A model generated the notes under the pieces. That model made no database searches and was not told the origin of the DNA. It was given only the letters and a program-made list of their open reading frames with translations. DNA of 64,000 nt from Cytophaga sp. FL35 (GTDB taxonomy: Bacteria > Bacteroidota > Bacteroidia > Flavobacteriales > Flavobacteriaceae): the NCBI RefSeq assembly GCF_014349235.1, contig NZ_JACSOH010000005.1, forward strand, positions 124,001 through 188,000, read 5' to 3'. Each line of letters opens with the position of its first letter. Position 1 is the stretch's first letter. Below are positions 18,872 through 27,829 of the stretch, in pieces. The position numbers were made by a program, and so were the translations under genes.

Positions 18872-21784
18872 ATGCGATTTAAAATACTATTCCCCTTTTT
18901 ATTAATAACCTTTTGTATTGCCCAAGCTCAGAAAAACCCCTTGGTCGCAAAAGATAGTTTAGCCCAAAAAAACTGGGTGGATGAGCAGTACAATCAAATG
19001 ACCTTGGATGAAAAGCTAGGTCAGCTTTTTATGGTCATTGTGGCTTCGGATCAGTCAAAAACTGCCACTGATGCGGTAAAATCCCTCATTGAAAACCAGA
19101 AAATTGGTGGAGTCATATTCTCTACGGGAGGGCCCATGAGGCAAGCCAAATTAACCAATGAGTACCAAGCCGTCTCAAAACTGCCATTGCTTGTTGGAAT
19201 GGATGCGGAATGGGGTCTGTCCATGCGTTTGGATTCTACCTATGCATTTCCTTGGAACATGACTCTAGGGGCAATCGAGGACAATACCATAGTGGCCGCC
19301 GTTGGTAAAAGAATAGGGGAGCATGCCAAAAGGTTGGGGGTGCACATCAATTTTGCACCGGATATTGACATCAATGTAAATCCTCAAAATCCCATAATTG
19401 GTAATAGATCTTTTGGCGAAGATAGAGAGAACGTAGCAGAGAAAGGTATTGCCTTTATGAAAGGAATGGAAAGTGCAGGAGTACTTTCTAGCGGAAAGCA
19501 TTTTCCAGGACATGGGGATACGGCTACGGACTCACACCACGCCTTACCAATGATCAATTTTAGTAGGGAGCGCTTGGATAGTTTGGAACTCTATCCTTAC
19601 AGAAGATTAATAGAGGAGGGACTAAGCAGCGTTATGGTAGGGCATTTGGAAGTTCCCGCTATGGAAATAAAAGAAGGATTGCCCTCCTCGCTTTCGGAAC
19701 AAATAATTAGTGGTGTTCTAAAGGAAGAGCTTTGCTTTGAAGGTCTGGTGTTTACAGATGCCCTTAATATGAAGGGGGTTACGCAGCATGGTAAGGATGG
19801 TGATGCAGAGGTGGCCGCTTTTATGGCTGGCAATGACATTTTGTTAATGCCTACGGAAGTTTTGAAAGCAAAAGAGAAATTGACCAAAGCCTATAAAAAG
19901 GGACGGATTTCGGAAGAACGCTTGGCTTATTCTGTAAAAAAAATATTGAGTGCCAAATACAAAGTTGGCCTGCATTCTTACAAACCAGTGGAAACTAAAA
20001 ATCTTTTTAAAGACTTAAATTCCTTGGAAGATGATATTCTTTATGAAGAAGCAATAGAGAATGCTATTACGGTATTGAAAAATGATTTCTTCCTTATGGG
20101 CATCAAGCGTTTGGAGAACAAGAAGATTGCCTATGTAAAGTTTGGGGATGATTCTGCAGACCCATTTCTTAATACCCTAAACAAGTACGCGGAAGTTACG
20201 GAAGTTTCAGGGAATGATATTGCCTCCTTAAAAAAGAAACTGGCGGATTACAATTTAGTGATTGTTGGCCTCCATAAAAATAATGAGAGCCCTTGGAAAT
20301 CCTATAAGTTCTCGCAAAAAGAGTTATCCTGGCTGCAAGAATTAGCGGCAATGAGAACCTCTAATCTTATTCTATCTGTTTTTGCAAAACCATATGCTTT
20401 ATTGGATGTACCTTCCTTTGACCAAATAGATGGGGTGGTCATGGCATATCAAAATAGCTATTTTGCCCAAGAAAAGGCCGCGGAGATTATTTTTGGTGCC
20501 ATAGGAGCCAAAGGGAAATTACCGGTATCGGCTCACAAAGAATTTCCGGTTAATTCGCAAATAGAACTTAAATCCCTACTCCGCTTAGGATATAGTTTTC
20601 CTGAAAGGGTAGGGTTTGACCCTTCTAAATTGGCCCAAATAGACCAATTGGTTCAAAATGGGTTGGATTCCCTAATGTTTCCGGGAGCACAGGTAGTGGT
20701 AGCAAGGCATGGCAAGATTGTATATAATAAGGGATTTGGTAAGCCAACCTATGATTCCAAGGATAGTATAACCCCCAACCATATCTATGATTTGGCTTCC
20801 ATTACAAAAATTTTGGGGACGCTTCCCATGATTATGAAAATGGAGGAAGAGGGAGATATTGCCCTCAATAATACCTTTCAAGATTTAGTACCGGAATATG
20901 CAGATTCAGAGTTAAAAAATGTGACCGTTTTAAAAGCTTTGAGTCACTACGGTAGATTGCCTGCTTGGATAGCCTTTTATGTAGATACTTTGGATAAAAA
21001 CCGTAAACCATCCAAAGAGTTTTACAGGGACGCACCTATGGATGGGTATTCCATAAAGGTGACCGACAAACTCTATTTAACGGATGCTTATAAAGATTCT
21101 ATTTATGACCGAATAGGAAGACAGGAATTAAAATCCAATCGGTATCGATATAGCGATGTAGCTTATTATGTCATGAAAAAGTACATAGAGGATAAAAATA
21201 AGGAGTCATTGGATAAGTTGGTGGATGAATTCCTTTATAAACCTATTGGTGCTTTTAGTACCAGTTATAATCCTCTAAATAGGTTTCCGAAGGAAAGAAT
21301 TGTACCATCGGAAGAAGATAAATATTACCGTTATGAAACCGTTCAGGGATATGTACATGATATGGGAGCGGCGATGCAAGGAGGCGTGGGTGGCCATGCA
21401 GGTCTTTTCAGTAATGCCGAGGATGTAGCGAAAATCATGCAAATGTATTTACAAGGAGGCTACTATGGTGGGACTCGTTTTTTTGATAATCGTACGGTGA
21501 AGAAATTCAATACCTGTTATTTCTGTGACAACAAGGTGAGAAGGGGCGTGGGCTTTGATAAACCCCAATTGGAAGACAAAGGACCCACCTGTGGTTGTGT
21601 TTCACGTAAAAGTTTTGGGCATAGTGGTTTTACAGGGACCTATACTTGGGCCGACCCAGAAGAAGAGCTGGTCTACGTTTTTCTCTCCAACAGAACCTAC
21701 CCCACGGCTTCCAACACGCTTTTAGTAAAATCTGGGCTACGAACCCGTATTCAGCAGGCAATTTACGATGCATTGGATAATTAA
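18872..21784 (+). CDS. Fusion of GH3 beta-N-acetylglucosaminidase (NagZ-like) and serine hydrolase (beta-lactamase family)
   Basis: A 970-residue secreted two-enzyme protein. The signal peptide is MRFKILFPFLLITFCIAQAQ; this ATG was preferred over an in-frame TTG at 18857. Residues about 25-365 are a GH3 domain with the NagZ-type KHFPGHGDTATDSHHALP signature and nucleophile region VFTDALNMKGV; GH3 C-terminal sequence follows to about 570. Residues about 580-965 are a class-C beta-lactamase/penicillin-binding fold with SITK (SxxK) after DLA, YSDVAYYV in the YxN position, and GHSGFTG in the KTG position. The likely role is peptidoglycan turnover or muropeptide recycling in the periplasm. Such fusions are known in Bacteroidota. 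Confidence 0.9.
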   Translation: MRFKILFPFLLITFCIAQAQKNPLVAKDSLAQKNWVDEQYNQMTLDEKLGQLFMVIVASDQSKTATDAVKSLIENQKIGGVIFSTGGPMRQAKLTNEYQAVSKLPLLVGMDAEWGLSMRLDSTYAFPWNMTLGAIEDNTIVAAVGKRIGEHAKRLGVHINFAPDIDINVNPQNPIIGNRSFGEDRENVAEKGIAFMKGMESAGVLSSGKHFPGHGDTATDSHHALPMINFSRERLDSLELYPYRRLIEEGLSSVMVGHLEVPAMEIKEGLPSSLSEQIISGVLKEELCFEGLVFTDALNMKGVTQHGKDGDAEVAAFMAGNDILLMPTEVLKAKEKLTKAYKKGRISEERLAYSVKKILSAKYKVGLHSYKPVETKNLFKDLNSLEDDILYEEAIENAITVLKNDFFLMGIKRLENKKIAYVKFGDDSADPFLNTLNKYAEVTEVSGNDIASLKKKLADYNLVIVGLHKNNESPWKSYKFSQKELSWLQELAAMRTSNLILSVFAKPYALLDVPSFDQIDGVVMAYQNSYFAQEKAAEIIFGAIGAKGKLPVSAHKEFPVNSQIELKSLLRLGYSFPERVGFDPSKLAQIDQLVQNGLDSLMFPGAQVVVARHGKIVYNKGFGKPTYDSKDSITPNHIYDLASITKILGTLPMIMKMEEEGDIALNNTFQDLVPEYADSELKNVTVLKALSHYGRLPAWIAFYVDTLDKNRKPSKEFYRDAPMDGYSIKVTDKLYLTDAYKDSIYDRIGRQELKSNRYRYSDVAYYVMKKYIEDKNKESLDKLVDEFLYKPIGAFSTSYNPLNRFPKERIVPSEEDKYYRYETVQGYVHDMGAAMQGGVGGHAGLFSNAEDVAKIMQMYLQGGYYGGTRFFDNRTVKKFNTCYFCDNKVRRGVGFDKPQLEDKGPTCGCVSRKSFGHSGFTGTYTWADPEEELVYVFLSNRTYPTASNTLLVKSGLRTRIQQAIYDALDN

Positions 21785-21877
21785 TGGTGTTCTTCTTAAC
21801 TAAACCTTAACTATTCCTGTTTGAAATTACAGCGAGGCAAGCCCGACAGAGATAGAGGTTTTAGTTAAATTTGAAGA

Positions 21878-23023
21878 ATGAAAATAGCTATTGTTTGTTA
21901 TCCTACCTTTGGTGGTAGCGGTGTTGTTGCTACAGAGTTGGGAATTGCCTTGGCAGATAGAGGTCACGAAGTACATTTTGTAACCTACAAGCAGCCCGTA
22001 CGTTTGAGTCTGCTAAGTAACAATATTCATTTTCATGAAGTTCACGTACCGGAGTATCCGCTTTTCCATTACCAACCTTATGAATTGGCACTATCCAGCA
22101 AACTGGTAGATACCATCAAACTTCACAAAATAGATTTGCTTCACGTGCACTACGCTATACCGCACGCGTATGCCGGTTACATGACCAAGAAAATGCTGGA
22201 GGAAGAAGGTATTTATGTTCCCATGATAACAACACTTCATGGTACGGATATTACATTGGTTGGCAAACACCCATTCTACAAACCTGCTGTTACGTTTAGC
22301 ATCAACCAGTCTGATGTGGTTACGTCCGTCTCTCAGAACCTAAAAGAGCGAACCCTGGAATTTTTTGATATTAGTAGAGAGATACAGGTAGTTCCCAATT
22401 TTATCGATAAAAAGAAATATAGCCATTCATTTACCGATTGCCAGCGTTCATTGATGGCAGATGATCACGAAAAAATAATTACTCACATAAGTAATTTTAG
22501 AAAGGTTAAGCGTATTCCAGACGTAATTGAAGTCTTTTATAGAGTGCAAAAGGAAATTCCCGCTAAGCTCGTTATGGTAGGTGAGGGGCCTCATAAAGAA
22601 GTGGCTGAGCGTTTATGCGATTCTTTGGGTATTTCCGATAAAGTTATTTTCTTGGGAAACAGCAACGAGATTGACCGAATATTGTGCTTTTCGGATTTGT
22701 TCTTACTGCCTTCCGAATCAGAAAGTTTTGGTTTGGCCGCCTTGGAAGCTATGATCAACAGAGTGCCTGTAATCTCCAGCAATGCAGGAGGGATACCTGA
22801 AGTAAATATTGAAGGAGTCACTGGTTATTTGAGTGATGTAGGAGATGTGGATGAAATGGCCAAAAATGCCCTTAAAATTTTGGCCAATGAAACCAATTTG
22901 GAGAAGTTTAAAAGCAACGCAAGAGCATCTGCAGAACGATTTGATATTCTAAAAATACTGCCCTTGTATGAAAATCTTTATGAAAAGGCGTATAAAAGCA
23001 GGTTTGATAAAACATATTCCTAG
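21878..23023 (+). CDS. bshA: N-acetyl-alpha-D-glucosaminyl L-malate synthase BshA
   Basis: A retaining GT4 glycosyltransferase that joins UDP-GlcNAc and L-malate, the first step of bacillithiol synthesis. The 381-residue protein begins with the diagnostic [20 protein letters not shown], has [11 protein letters not shown] near residue 88, [12 protein letters not shown] near 121, and the donor-site motif [13 protein letters not shown] near 280. A bshB or bshC gene is not nearby. It overlaps the start of a small lipoprotein gene by about 44 bases, suggesting translational coupling. Confidence 0.92.
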   Translation: MKIAIVCYPTFGGSGVVATELGIALADRGHEVHFVTYKQPVRLSLLSNNIHFHEVHVPEYPLFHYQPYELALSSKLVDTIKLHKIDLLHVHYAIPHAYAGYMTKKMLEEEGIYVPMITTLHGTDITLVGKHPFYKPAVTFSINQSDVVTSVSQNLKERTLEFFDISREIQVVPNFIDKKKYSHSFTDCQRSLMADDHEKIITHISNFRKVKRIPDVIEVFYRVQKEIPAKLVMVGEGPHKEVAERLCDSLGISDKVIFLGNSNEIDRILCFSDLFLLPSESESFGLAALEAMINRVPVISSNAGGIPEVNIEGVTGYLSDVGDVDEMAKNALKILANETNLEKFKSNARASAERFDILKILPLYENLYEKAYKSRFDKTYS

Positions 23024-23492
23024 TTTTAGAATACTTTTATTGTTCGGTTGGGCGTTGGTCTTAACTTCCTGTAATGCTCAAAAGAGTACTGTAGTCCATG
23101 ATGATTCACATAAGGATGAAAAAGCTTTAAGTAGGGTATTGGTTGATTATCACGATGCATCCGCTTTTGATAGGACAATGGTCATTCGTGATAAAAAAGC
23201 CTTGACCAAATTATTCTCCTCTGTCAATAGAACAAGAAAGCCCGGATTGCCGATGCCGCAGATAGATTTTTCAAAAAACATGCTGGTGGTTCATTTTTTT
23301 AGGTTTACCGAACGAACAGAAAAATTGGGTCTGTCGATAATTGAAGAAACAGAGTCGATTATTTTTTTGCAAGAGAAAGAAACTCCACAACTCGATTCTA
23401 GCACTACTCACAACATACTACCCTTTGGTATTTTTGTACTCCCATCAACCGTAAAAGAAATTCGTGTAAAAGACCATAAAAATAACTATTAA
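22980..23492 (+). CDS. Small lipoprotein of unknown function
   Basis: A 170-residue protein with a basic N-terminus, a hydrophobic stretch and a lipobox (LVLTSC, lipidated Cys about residue 31), followed by NAQKSTVV. The body has an FSKNMLVVHFFR strand pattern and ends LPSTVKEIRVKDHKNNY; I do not recognise a named domain. The start MKRRIKAGL at 22980 was chosen over MKIF at 22968. It overlaps the end of bshA, so the two are probably translated together, but nothing else ties it to bacillithiol. Confidence 0.72.
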   Translation: MKRRIKAGLIKHIPSFRILLLFGWALVLTSCNAQKSTVVHDDSHKDEKALSRVLVDYHDASAFDRTMVIRDKKALTKLFSSVNRTRKPGLPMPQIDFSKNMLVVHFFRFTERTEKLGLSIIEETESIIFLQEKETPQLDSSTTHNILPFGIFVLPSTVKEIRVKDHKNNY

Positions 23493-23540
23493 CAAAATTT
23501 TGGCGCCATAGGACGATTATAATTGCCTTTTGAGTAATTT

Positions 23541-23573
23541 TTTGAGACCCTGTACTTATGGGCTTTATTTTTG
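23541..23573 (+). promoter_or_regulatory. Promoter of the OmpA-family gene
   Basis: TTTG at 23541-23544 and TATTTTTG at 23566-23573 are separated by 21 bases, close to the Bacteroidota consensus. Transcription would start near 23580, about 20 bases before the ATG at 23601. Confidence 0.5.
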
Positions 23574-23600
23574 TAGTTGTATTCCCAAATCGTATTGAGC

Positions 23601-24779
23601 ATGAAAAACTTGGCAATTCTCCCTATTCTGGTATTTTTTATTTCGCAGCAGTCTAACTTCTCACAAGAATTGGAGCCGAATCTTGAATTAACTTCCAAAG
23701 ACAGTATTATTGAACGCTCGTGGCACGTGGGTATTGGATTTAATGCCGTGGACGATTCTGGGGATATGTTCGATGAGCTTTTTGCAGTCGATTCTCAATG
23801 GAACTATGTGTACTATCCTTCCCGTGTTAACTTGGGTCGCTATTTTAAAAGTGGTATCGGGATAGATGCCATTGCTACTTACAATAAATACCAGGAAGGA
23901 AAGCTGATAGAAGGGAGTATCAATACTGTAGAAAAAGACTATTACGCCGTAGATTCTAGGGTGACCTATGATTTAATGAAGATTTTTAAAAAGGATTCTT
24001 GGTTTGATCCCTATGTAGGAGTAGGCTTAGGCTACGCTAAGGCAGATAATGTTGGTAGGGGTACCTACAATGCTGTTATCGGTTTTAGAACTTGGATCAG
24101 TGAGAAATTTGGAATCGATTTTAACGCTACCGGAAAATGGAGGATTAGTAATGATAATGCTACCAACCACCTTCAGCATGGGGTAGGAGTGGTCTATCGT
24201 TTCGGTATTGAGAAGGGATTGAACGAATCAGGAGAAGAAAAACTGGCCTTAATGGAGGCTCTCGAAAAAGAAAAACAACGACAGCTAGATTCATTGAACC
24301 AGGTGGAGAAAGAAAAGGAGCTCGCAAGAAAATTGGAAATGGAAAGGGCCTTTGCACAGCAACAAGCTGAAGAGGAAGCTAAAAAAGCTGCGAGGGAAAA
24401 TCTACTAAAAGAAATCGAATCACAAATTGCGGAACTGGGCAATGCCTACTTCGATTTAAACTCCTCCTACTTAAATAAGAATGCCAAAACCGTTTTAAAG
24501 GGGTTAGCAGAAATGATGGAAAAATATCCGCAGCTGGAATTGGAAATTTCTTCCCATGCCGATTCTAGGGGAAGCGAGACTTACAACCAATGGCTATCGG
24601 AACGACGCGTAAACAGAACCCTTGAATATTTGATGGAACAAGGAGTCTCTGAAGCGAGACTTCATGGAGAATCTTTTGGGGAAACCCAATTATTGAACAA
24701 TTGCGACGACCATACCTATTGTCCGGAAGACAAGCATAAGGTGAATAGACGCTCCGAGTTTAAAATAGTAAAATACTAG
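23601..24779 (+). CDS. OmpA family outer-membrane protein
   Basis: A 392-residue protein with a signal peptide (MKNLAILPILVFFISQQ), an N-terminal eight-strand-type barrel of about 180 residues (WHVGIGFNAVDDSG, later FDPYVGVGLGYAKAD and HGVGVVYRFG), a Glu/Lys/Gln-rich helical linker (about 205-280) and a C-terminal OmpA peptidoglycan-binding domain with YFDLNSSYLNKNAKTVLKG and SSHADSRGSETYNQWLSERR. It anchors the outer membrane to the cell wall. The ATG at 23601 was preferred to an in-frame TTG at 23577 because it begins the signal peptide. It is convergent with the next gene, with only 8 bases between the stops and no visible terminator. Confidence 0.9.
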   Translation: MKNLAILPILVFFISQQSNFSQELEPNLELTSKDSIIERSWHVGIGFNAVDDSGDMFDELFAVDSQWNYVYYPSRVNLGRYFKSGIGIDAIATYNKYQEGKLIEGSINTVEKDYYAVDSRVTYDLMKIFKKDSWFDPYVGVGLGYAKADNVGRGTYNAVIGFRTWISEKFGIDFNATGKWRISNDNATNHLQHGVGVVYRFGIEKGLNESGEEKLALMEALEKEKQRQLDSLNQVEKEKELARKLEMERAFAQQQAEEEAKKAARENLLKEIESQIAELGNAYFDLNSSYLNKNAKTVLKGLAEMMEKYPQLELEISSHADSRGSETYNQWLSERRVNRTLEYLMEQGVSEARLHGESFGETQLLNNCDDHTYCPEDKHKVNRRSEFKIVKY

Positions 24780-24787
24780 GCCGTATT

Positions 24788-26833
24788 TTAAGGTAACAGT
24801 CCTTTATCGAACCACCTCTTTTTGACCCAAAAGTTGAATTTGATATAATAGTAGGCCAAATCAACAGGTTTAGAAGCCCAATATAGTCCTTTACTATGTA
24901 AAAATGGCTTCACCTTGACCAAATACCTAAAAACTTTTTCTGGTGATATTAGAAACCGTTTTAATAAGGTAGTTTTAGAGGTTTTAAGTTGTTTTGGGTC
25001 GTAAGCGATACCCACAGTATTGGCTCCTACATTTTGATAAAACCCTTTTGATAATTGTCTTATAAAAGAAATCTTTTTCTTGGTTGAGAAAATACCTGTT
25101 CTTAGAGCCATATCGGTCATATAGTCCTGTGCCATGTCTTGAGAATAATCTATACACCTAAGGGCTGTAAAAAGGTTGGTAAATTGTTCAAGCATAAACT
25201 CTTGCACAGGAGCAATATACTCTTGATATACAAACTTTTCGTTTTCCTCATGGTGTTCAACGGTTGGGGCATCTGGATTGAGGTCATAATAAAGTGTGCT
25301 TCCATGAGGTGCAGCTAATAACTGCTCATAAAGTTGTCCATTGGCCATTAAAATATCGTCGGAGGATGTTTTATTGGGATAGACGGAAAAGTTAAGACCA
25401 AATCTTTTGGTATCTTTTTGAATATTGTAAATCTCTTTCAATCCTACGTAGTACCCCGTTACTGGAATCTTTTTGTCAAAATACTTATAGAGTGCTTCTT
25501 GCATGGTACCTCCCCAGCCTACATCTACTAAGAATAGCCCTTCCTTTTCATAATCCACACCAAAAGATGCTAGATAATTGATAAAAGCCTCTTTCTGTAT
25601 GTCCCGATTTTTTTCATAAGCCTTTTGAAAAGTTTCATTTTCCTTTAAGGTGGCCATAATTTCCGAATCAAAAAACTTCGGTAATGTTTCATCAGCAGGA
25701 AAATCTAACTCATTCTTTATGCTAATTTTGGTTTCATCCGAAAAGGGAAACCAATCTAAGAAATGGCTGAGGGACATGTCCCCAAATTTTTTCATCAAAG
25801 GTCCGAACTTTTCCTCTTCCAAAGGTTTCAATGCCAATTGTGTGGCAGACTGTCTTGAAGCTTTTAAATAATGAGTATTTATCCTGCTTTCTTGCGGAAA
25901 CTGATGAAGTACTTGATATCTGTCAAACAACTCCTTTAGATAGTGGCCTTCACGAGCTAAAAAGAATAAATCCTTTATTTTATTTTTTCGTGCATTGATG
26001 TATAGTCTTTCCGTAAAAAAGTAGAAATGAGTTATATACTCACTAAAGGCGTACTTGCTTTTTAAGCAAGCTTTTTCAACATGTTTGCAAGCCTTGATAA
26101 AGCTCTCTTGGTCTTTTCCTAAAATGTTTTGTTTGTTCCTTATTTTGTGGGAGTAATGCTTAAGATGAATGGATGTTAGTCCTCTTTTTTCGGCATTAAT
26201 AATGTCACTTTGCATATTATCGCCGACCATGACAACTTTATCGGGACTAAGCTTTAAACGTTGGAGAACATTATCGTAAATACTTCCATTTTCTTTAGAT
26301 GCGCTTACACTACAAGAAACAAAAACATCTTCAAAGAGGTCTAGAAAACCGTGATGCTCTATAATTTTACAGATAATTTCTCTAGGCAAGTAAAAATCTG
26401 AGACCAAATAAATTGAAAAGCCCTCACTTTTTAAACGGAATAGTTCTGCGATAAGTTCTTGGTTGGTAAACTGTACGGCTATTTCCGATAGTAAATCTGC
26501 CTCCCTATAGATAGTCTTAAACTTCTCAAAATTGAAACCAAGGAGAATATTGCTATGAAGTAGTCTCAAAAAGACCTCATTCACTATTTTGTCATAATCA
26601 ACTTCCAAATAATTCCTTTGTTCCTTTTGGGAAATATATTCGGTAGCATTGGAGCGAATGTTGAACAATTGACCCGCTGAAATGGAAAGCCCTAGTTCCC
26701 TGACCATAAACTTGGCCCAAATTTTTAGGGTATAGTTTGGATGTACCTTACGGTGAACAAGCGTATCAAAAAAGTCTGTAAAAAGGACATTATGGTCCTT
26801 TAGACCTTCTATCTTTTTCTTAAAATTTTTCAA
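24788..26833 (-). CDS. HAD-like hydrolase fused to a large uncharacterised C-terminal domain
   Basis: A 681-residue cytoplasmic protein. Residues about 12-235 show HAD-superfamily motifs: LFTDFFDTLVHRK (motif I), IYLVSDFYLPREI (motif II) and VMVGDNMQSDIINAEKRG (motif IV). Residues about 270-680 are a domain seen with HAD modules in polysaccharide loci, marked by DLFFLAREGHYLKELF and FLVDVGWGGTMQEAL. No catalytic assignment of the second domain is possible from sequence; glycosyl or phosphoryl transfer would fit its neighbourhood. It is the last gene of the minus arm of the polysaccharide locus, 336 bases from the previous one, so it may have its own promoter. Confidence 0.72.
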   Translation of the reverse strand: MKNFKKKIEGLKDHNVLFTDFFDTLVHRKVHPNYTLKIWAKFMVRELGLSISAGQLFNIRSNATEYISQKEQRNYLEVDYDKIVNEVFLRLLHSNILLGFNFEKFKTIYREADLLSEIAVQFTNQELIAELFRLKSEGFSIYLVSDFYLPREIICKIIEHHGFLDLFEDVFVSCSVSASKENGSIYDNVLQRLKLSPDKVVMVGDNMQSDIINAEKRGLTSIHLKHYSHKIRNKQNILGKDQESFIKACKHVEKACLKSKYAFSEYITHFYFFTERLYINARKNKIKDLFFLAREGHYLKELFDRYQVLHQFPQESRINTHYLKASRQSATQLALKPLEEEKFGPLMKKFGDMSLSHFLDWFPFSDETKISIKNELDFPADETLPKFFDSEIMATLKENETFQKAYEKNRDIQKEAFINYLASFGVDYEKEGLFLVDVGWGGTMQEALYKYFDKKIPVTGYYVGLKEIYNIQKDTKRFGLNFSVYPNKTSSDDILMANGQLYEQLLAAPHGSTLYYDLNPDAPTVEHHEENEKFVYQEYIAPVQEFMLEQFTNLFTALRCIDYSQDMAQDYMTDMALRTGIFSTKKKISFIRQLSKGFYQNVGANTVGIAYDPKQLKTSKTTLLKRFLISPEKVFRYLVKVKPFLHSKGLYWASKPVDLAYYYIKFNFWVKKRWFDKGLLP

Positions 26834-27169
26834 ATCTGGTGGGGTAGAAATGTAAAATAATGTGGAAGATTTCTAAAAAATCAATAGAAAAAGAACGGGA
26901 TTGTTTCTATGCAAAGAAAGCATAATCTCTTCCTTAATTCCATTGATCCAAATCTTAAAATTTGATTTTTTCGGGGTATTTAGTGTAGACACGTGTGCTC
27001 GTTTAAGGGGGTTAACTGCAAATATCTACGATGAATGACACTATTTAGATGTTTTTTAAGAAAACATTGGCGATTTTTTCGATAAACGGTAAACAATCAA
27101 CCGGTAGTAAGTAATTCATGGTTTTCAAGCCAGAAAGTTGTAAGGCAAATAGGTCATTGCCTGTGCTGT
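26834..27169. other. Gene-free stretch upstream of the HAD fusion gene
   Basis: 336 bases without a credible coding frame. It holds a single copy of the CGTTTATCGA-like element at 27080-27090 (minus strand) and a weaker CATTCATCG at 27037-27029. No TANNTTTG promoter box or terminator hairpin was found. Confidence 0.6.
27080..27090 (-). promoter_or_regulatory. Candidate EPS-locus regulatory element, single copy
   Basis: Minus-strand ACCGTTTATCG followed by an A-rich tract. It resembles elements at 45281, 50984-51015, 51190 and 56346-56378, and points toward the HAD fusion gene, whose start is about 250 bases away. No well-matched partner 20-22 bases away is seen. Confidence 0.3.
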
Positions 27170-27829
27170 TTACGATACAATCCTAATATCCGCAACAGAT
27201 TTCATAAAGATTTTAGGCATATGGGCATCTTTCATGTATTTGTGGCCATCAAAATGTATGTTCAGGCCATTATCGATAATACCAATAGACTCCCACCCAA
27301 GTTTATTAGGAGAAATAAAGTCTTTTCTAATATTATCGCCAATGTAATAATAAATACAATCTGGGAATGCCTTCTCAATGGCTTTGTAATTGGCTTCGCT
27401 TGGTTTTTCACTGCCTATTTCTTCCGAAATAACAATTTTGTCAAAGTATTTAACAATATTCAGCGCTTCTAATTTATTTCGTTGGGTACGACTTCGGCCG
27501 TCAGTAATTAATCCAATTTTTCCTTCGGCTTTTTTAATCGTTTTCAATAAGGTACCAACCCCTTTAAATGGCTCAATGTTGGGCACATGGTCTCTATAGA
27601 TAGATATCAATTCCTGAATTTCTACGTGAAATTGTTCTGATAAAAACTTGAATACGTTCTCTCCAGATCTATATAAAGAGAACATTTGAGCATAAAGAGC
27701 GGCACAGTTGTTTGGATTGAGCTGTCTTGCTATTACCTGATAGGCGGATTGTAGATAACTAATTTCATTGTACAAGGTGTCATCTAAGTCAAAAACAATG
27801 ACGGTTTTGTTACTAACCTTTATATCCAT
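27170..27829 (-). CDS. HAD family phosphatase (IA type)
   Basis: A 219-residue haloacid-dehalogenase-fold protein with motif I FDLDDTLYNE (about residues 13-22), motif II LITDGRSRTQRNKLEAL, the motif III lysine in GSEKPS and motif IV YYIGDNIRKDF. The family is mostly phosphatases for small phosphorylated metabolites. The start overlaps the end of the ATP-grasp gene by 17 bases, so the two are translationally coupled, and the same pattern of 4-base overlaps continues to the pglC-like gene. A linked job in making a sugar substituent is inferred; the substrate is unknown. Confidence 0.82.
   Translation of the reverse strand: MDIKVSNKTVIVFDLDDTLYNEISYLQSAYQVIARQLNPNNCAALYAQMFSLYRSGENVFKFLSEQFHVEIQELISIYRDHVPNIEPFKGVGTLLKTIKKAEGKIGLITDGRSRTQRNKLEALNIVKYFDKIVISEEIGSEKPSEANYKAIEKAFPDCIYYYIGDNIRKDFISPNKLGWESIGIIDNGLNIHFDGHKYMKDAHMPKIFMKSVADIRIVS

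Noticed and set aside
21820-21873. TTTG (21820) with TAAATTTG (21866) as a bshA promoter
   Set aside because: The boxes are 42 bases apart, and the -7 box would leave almost no leader before the ATG at 21878.
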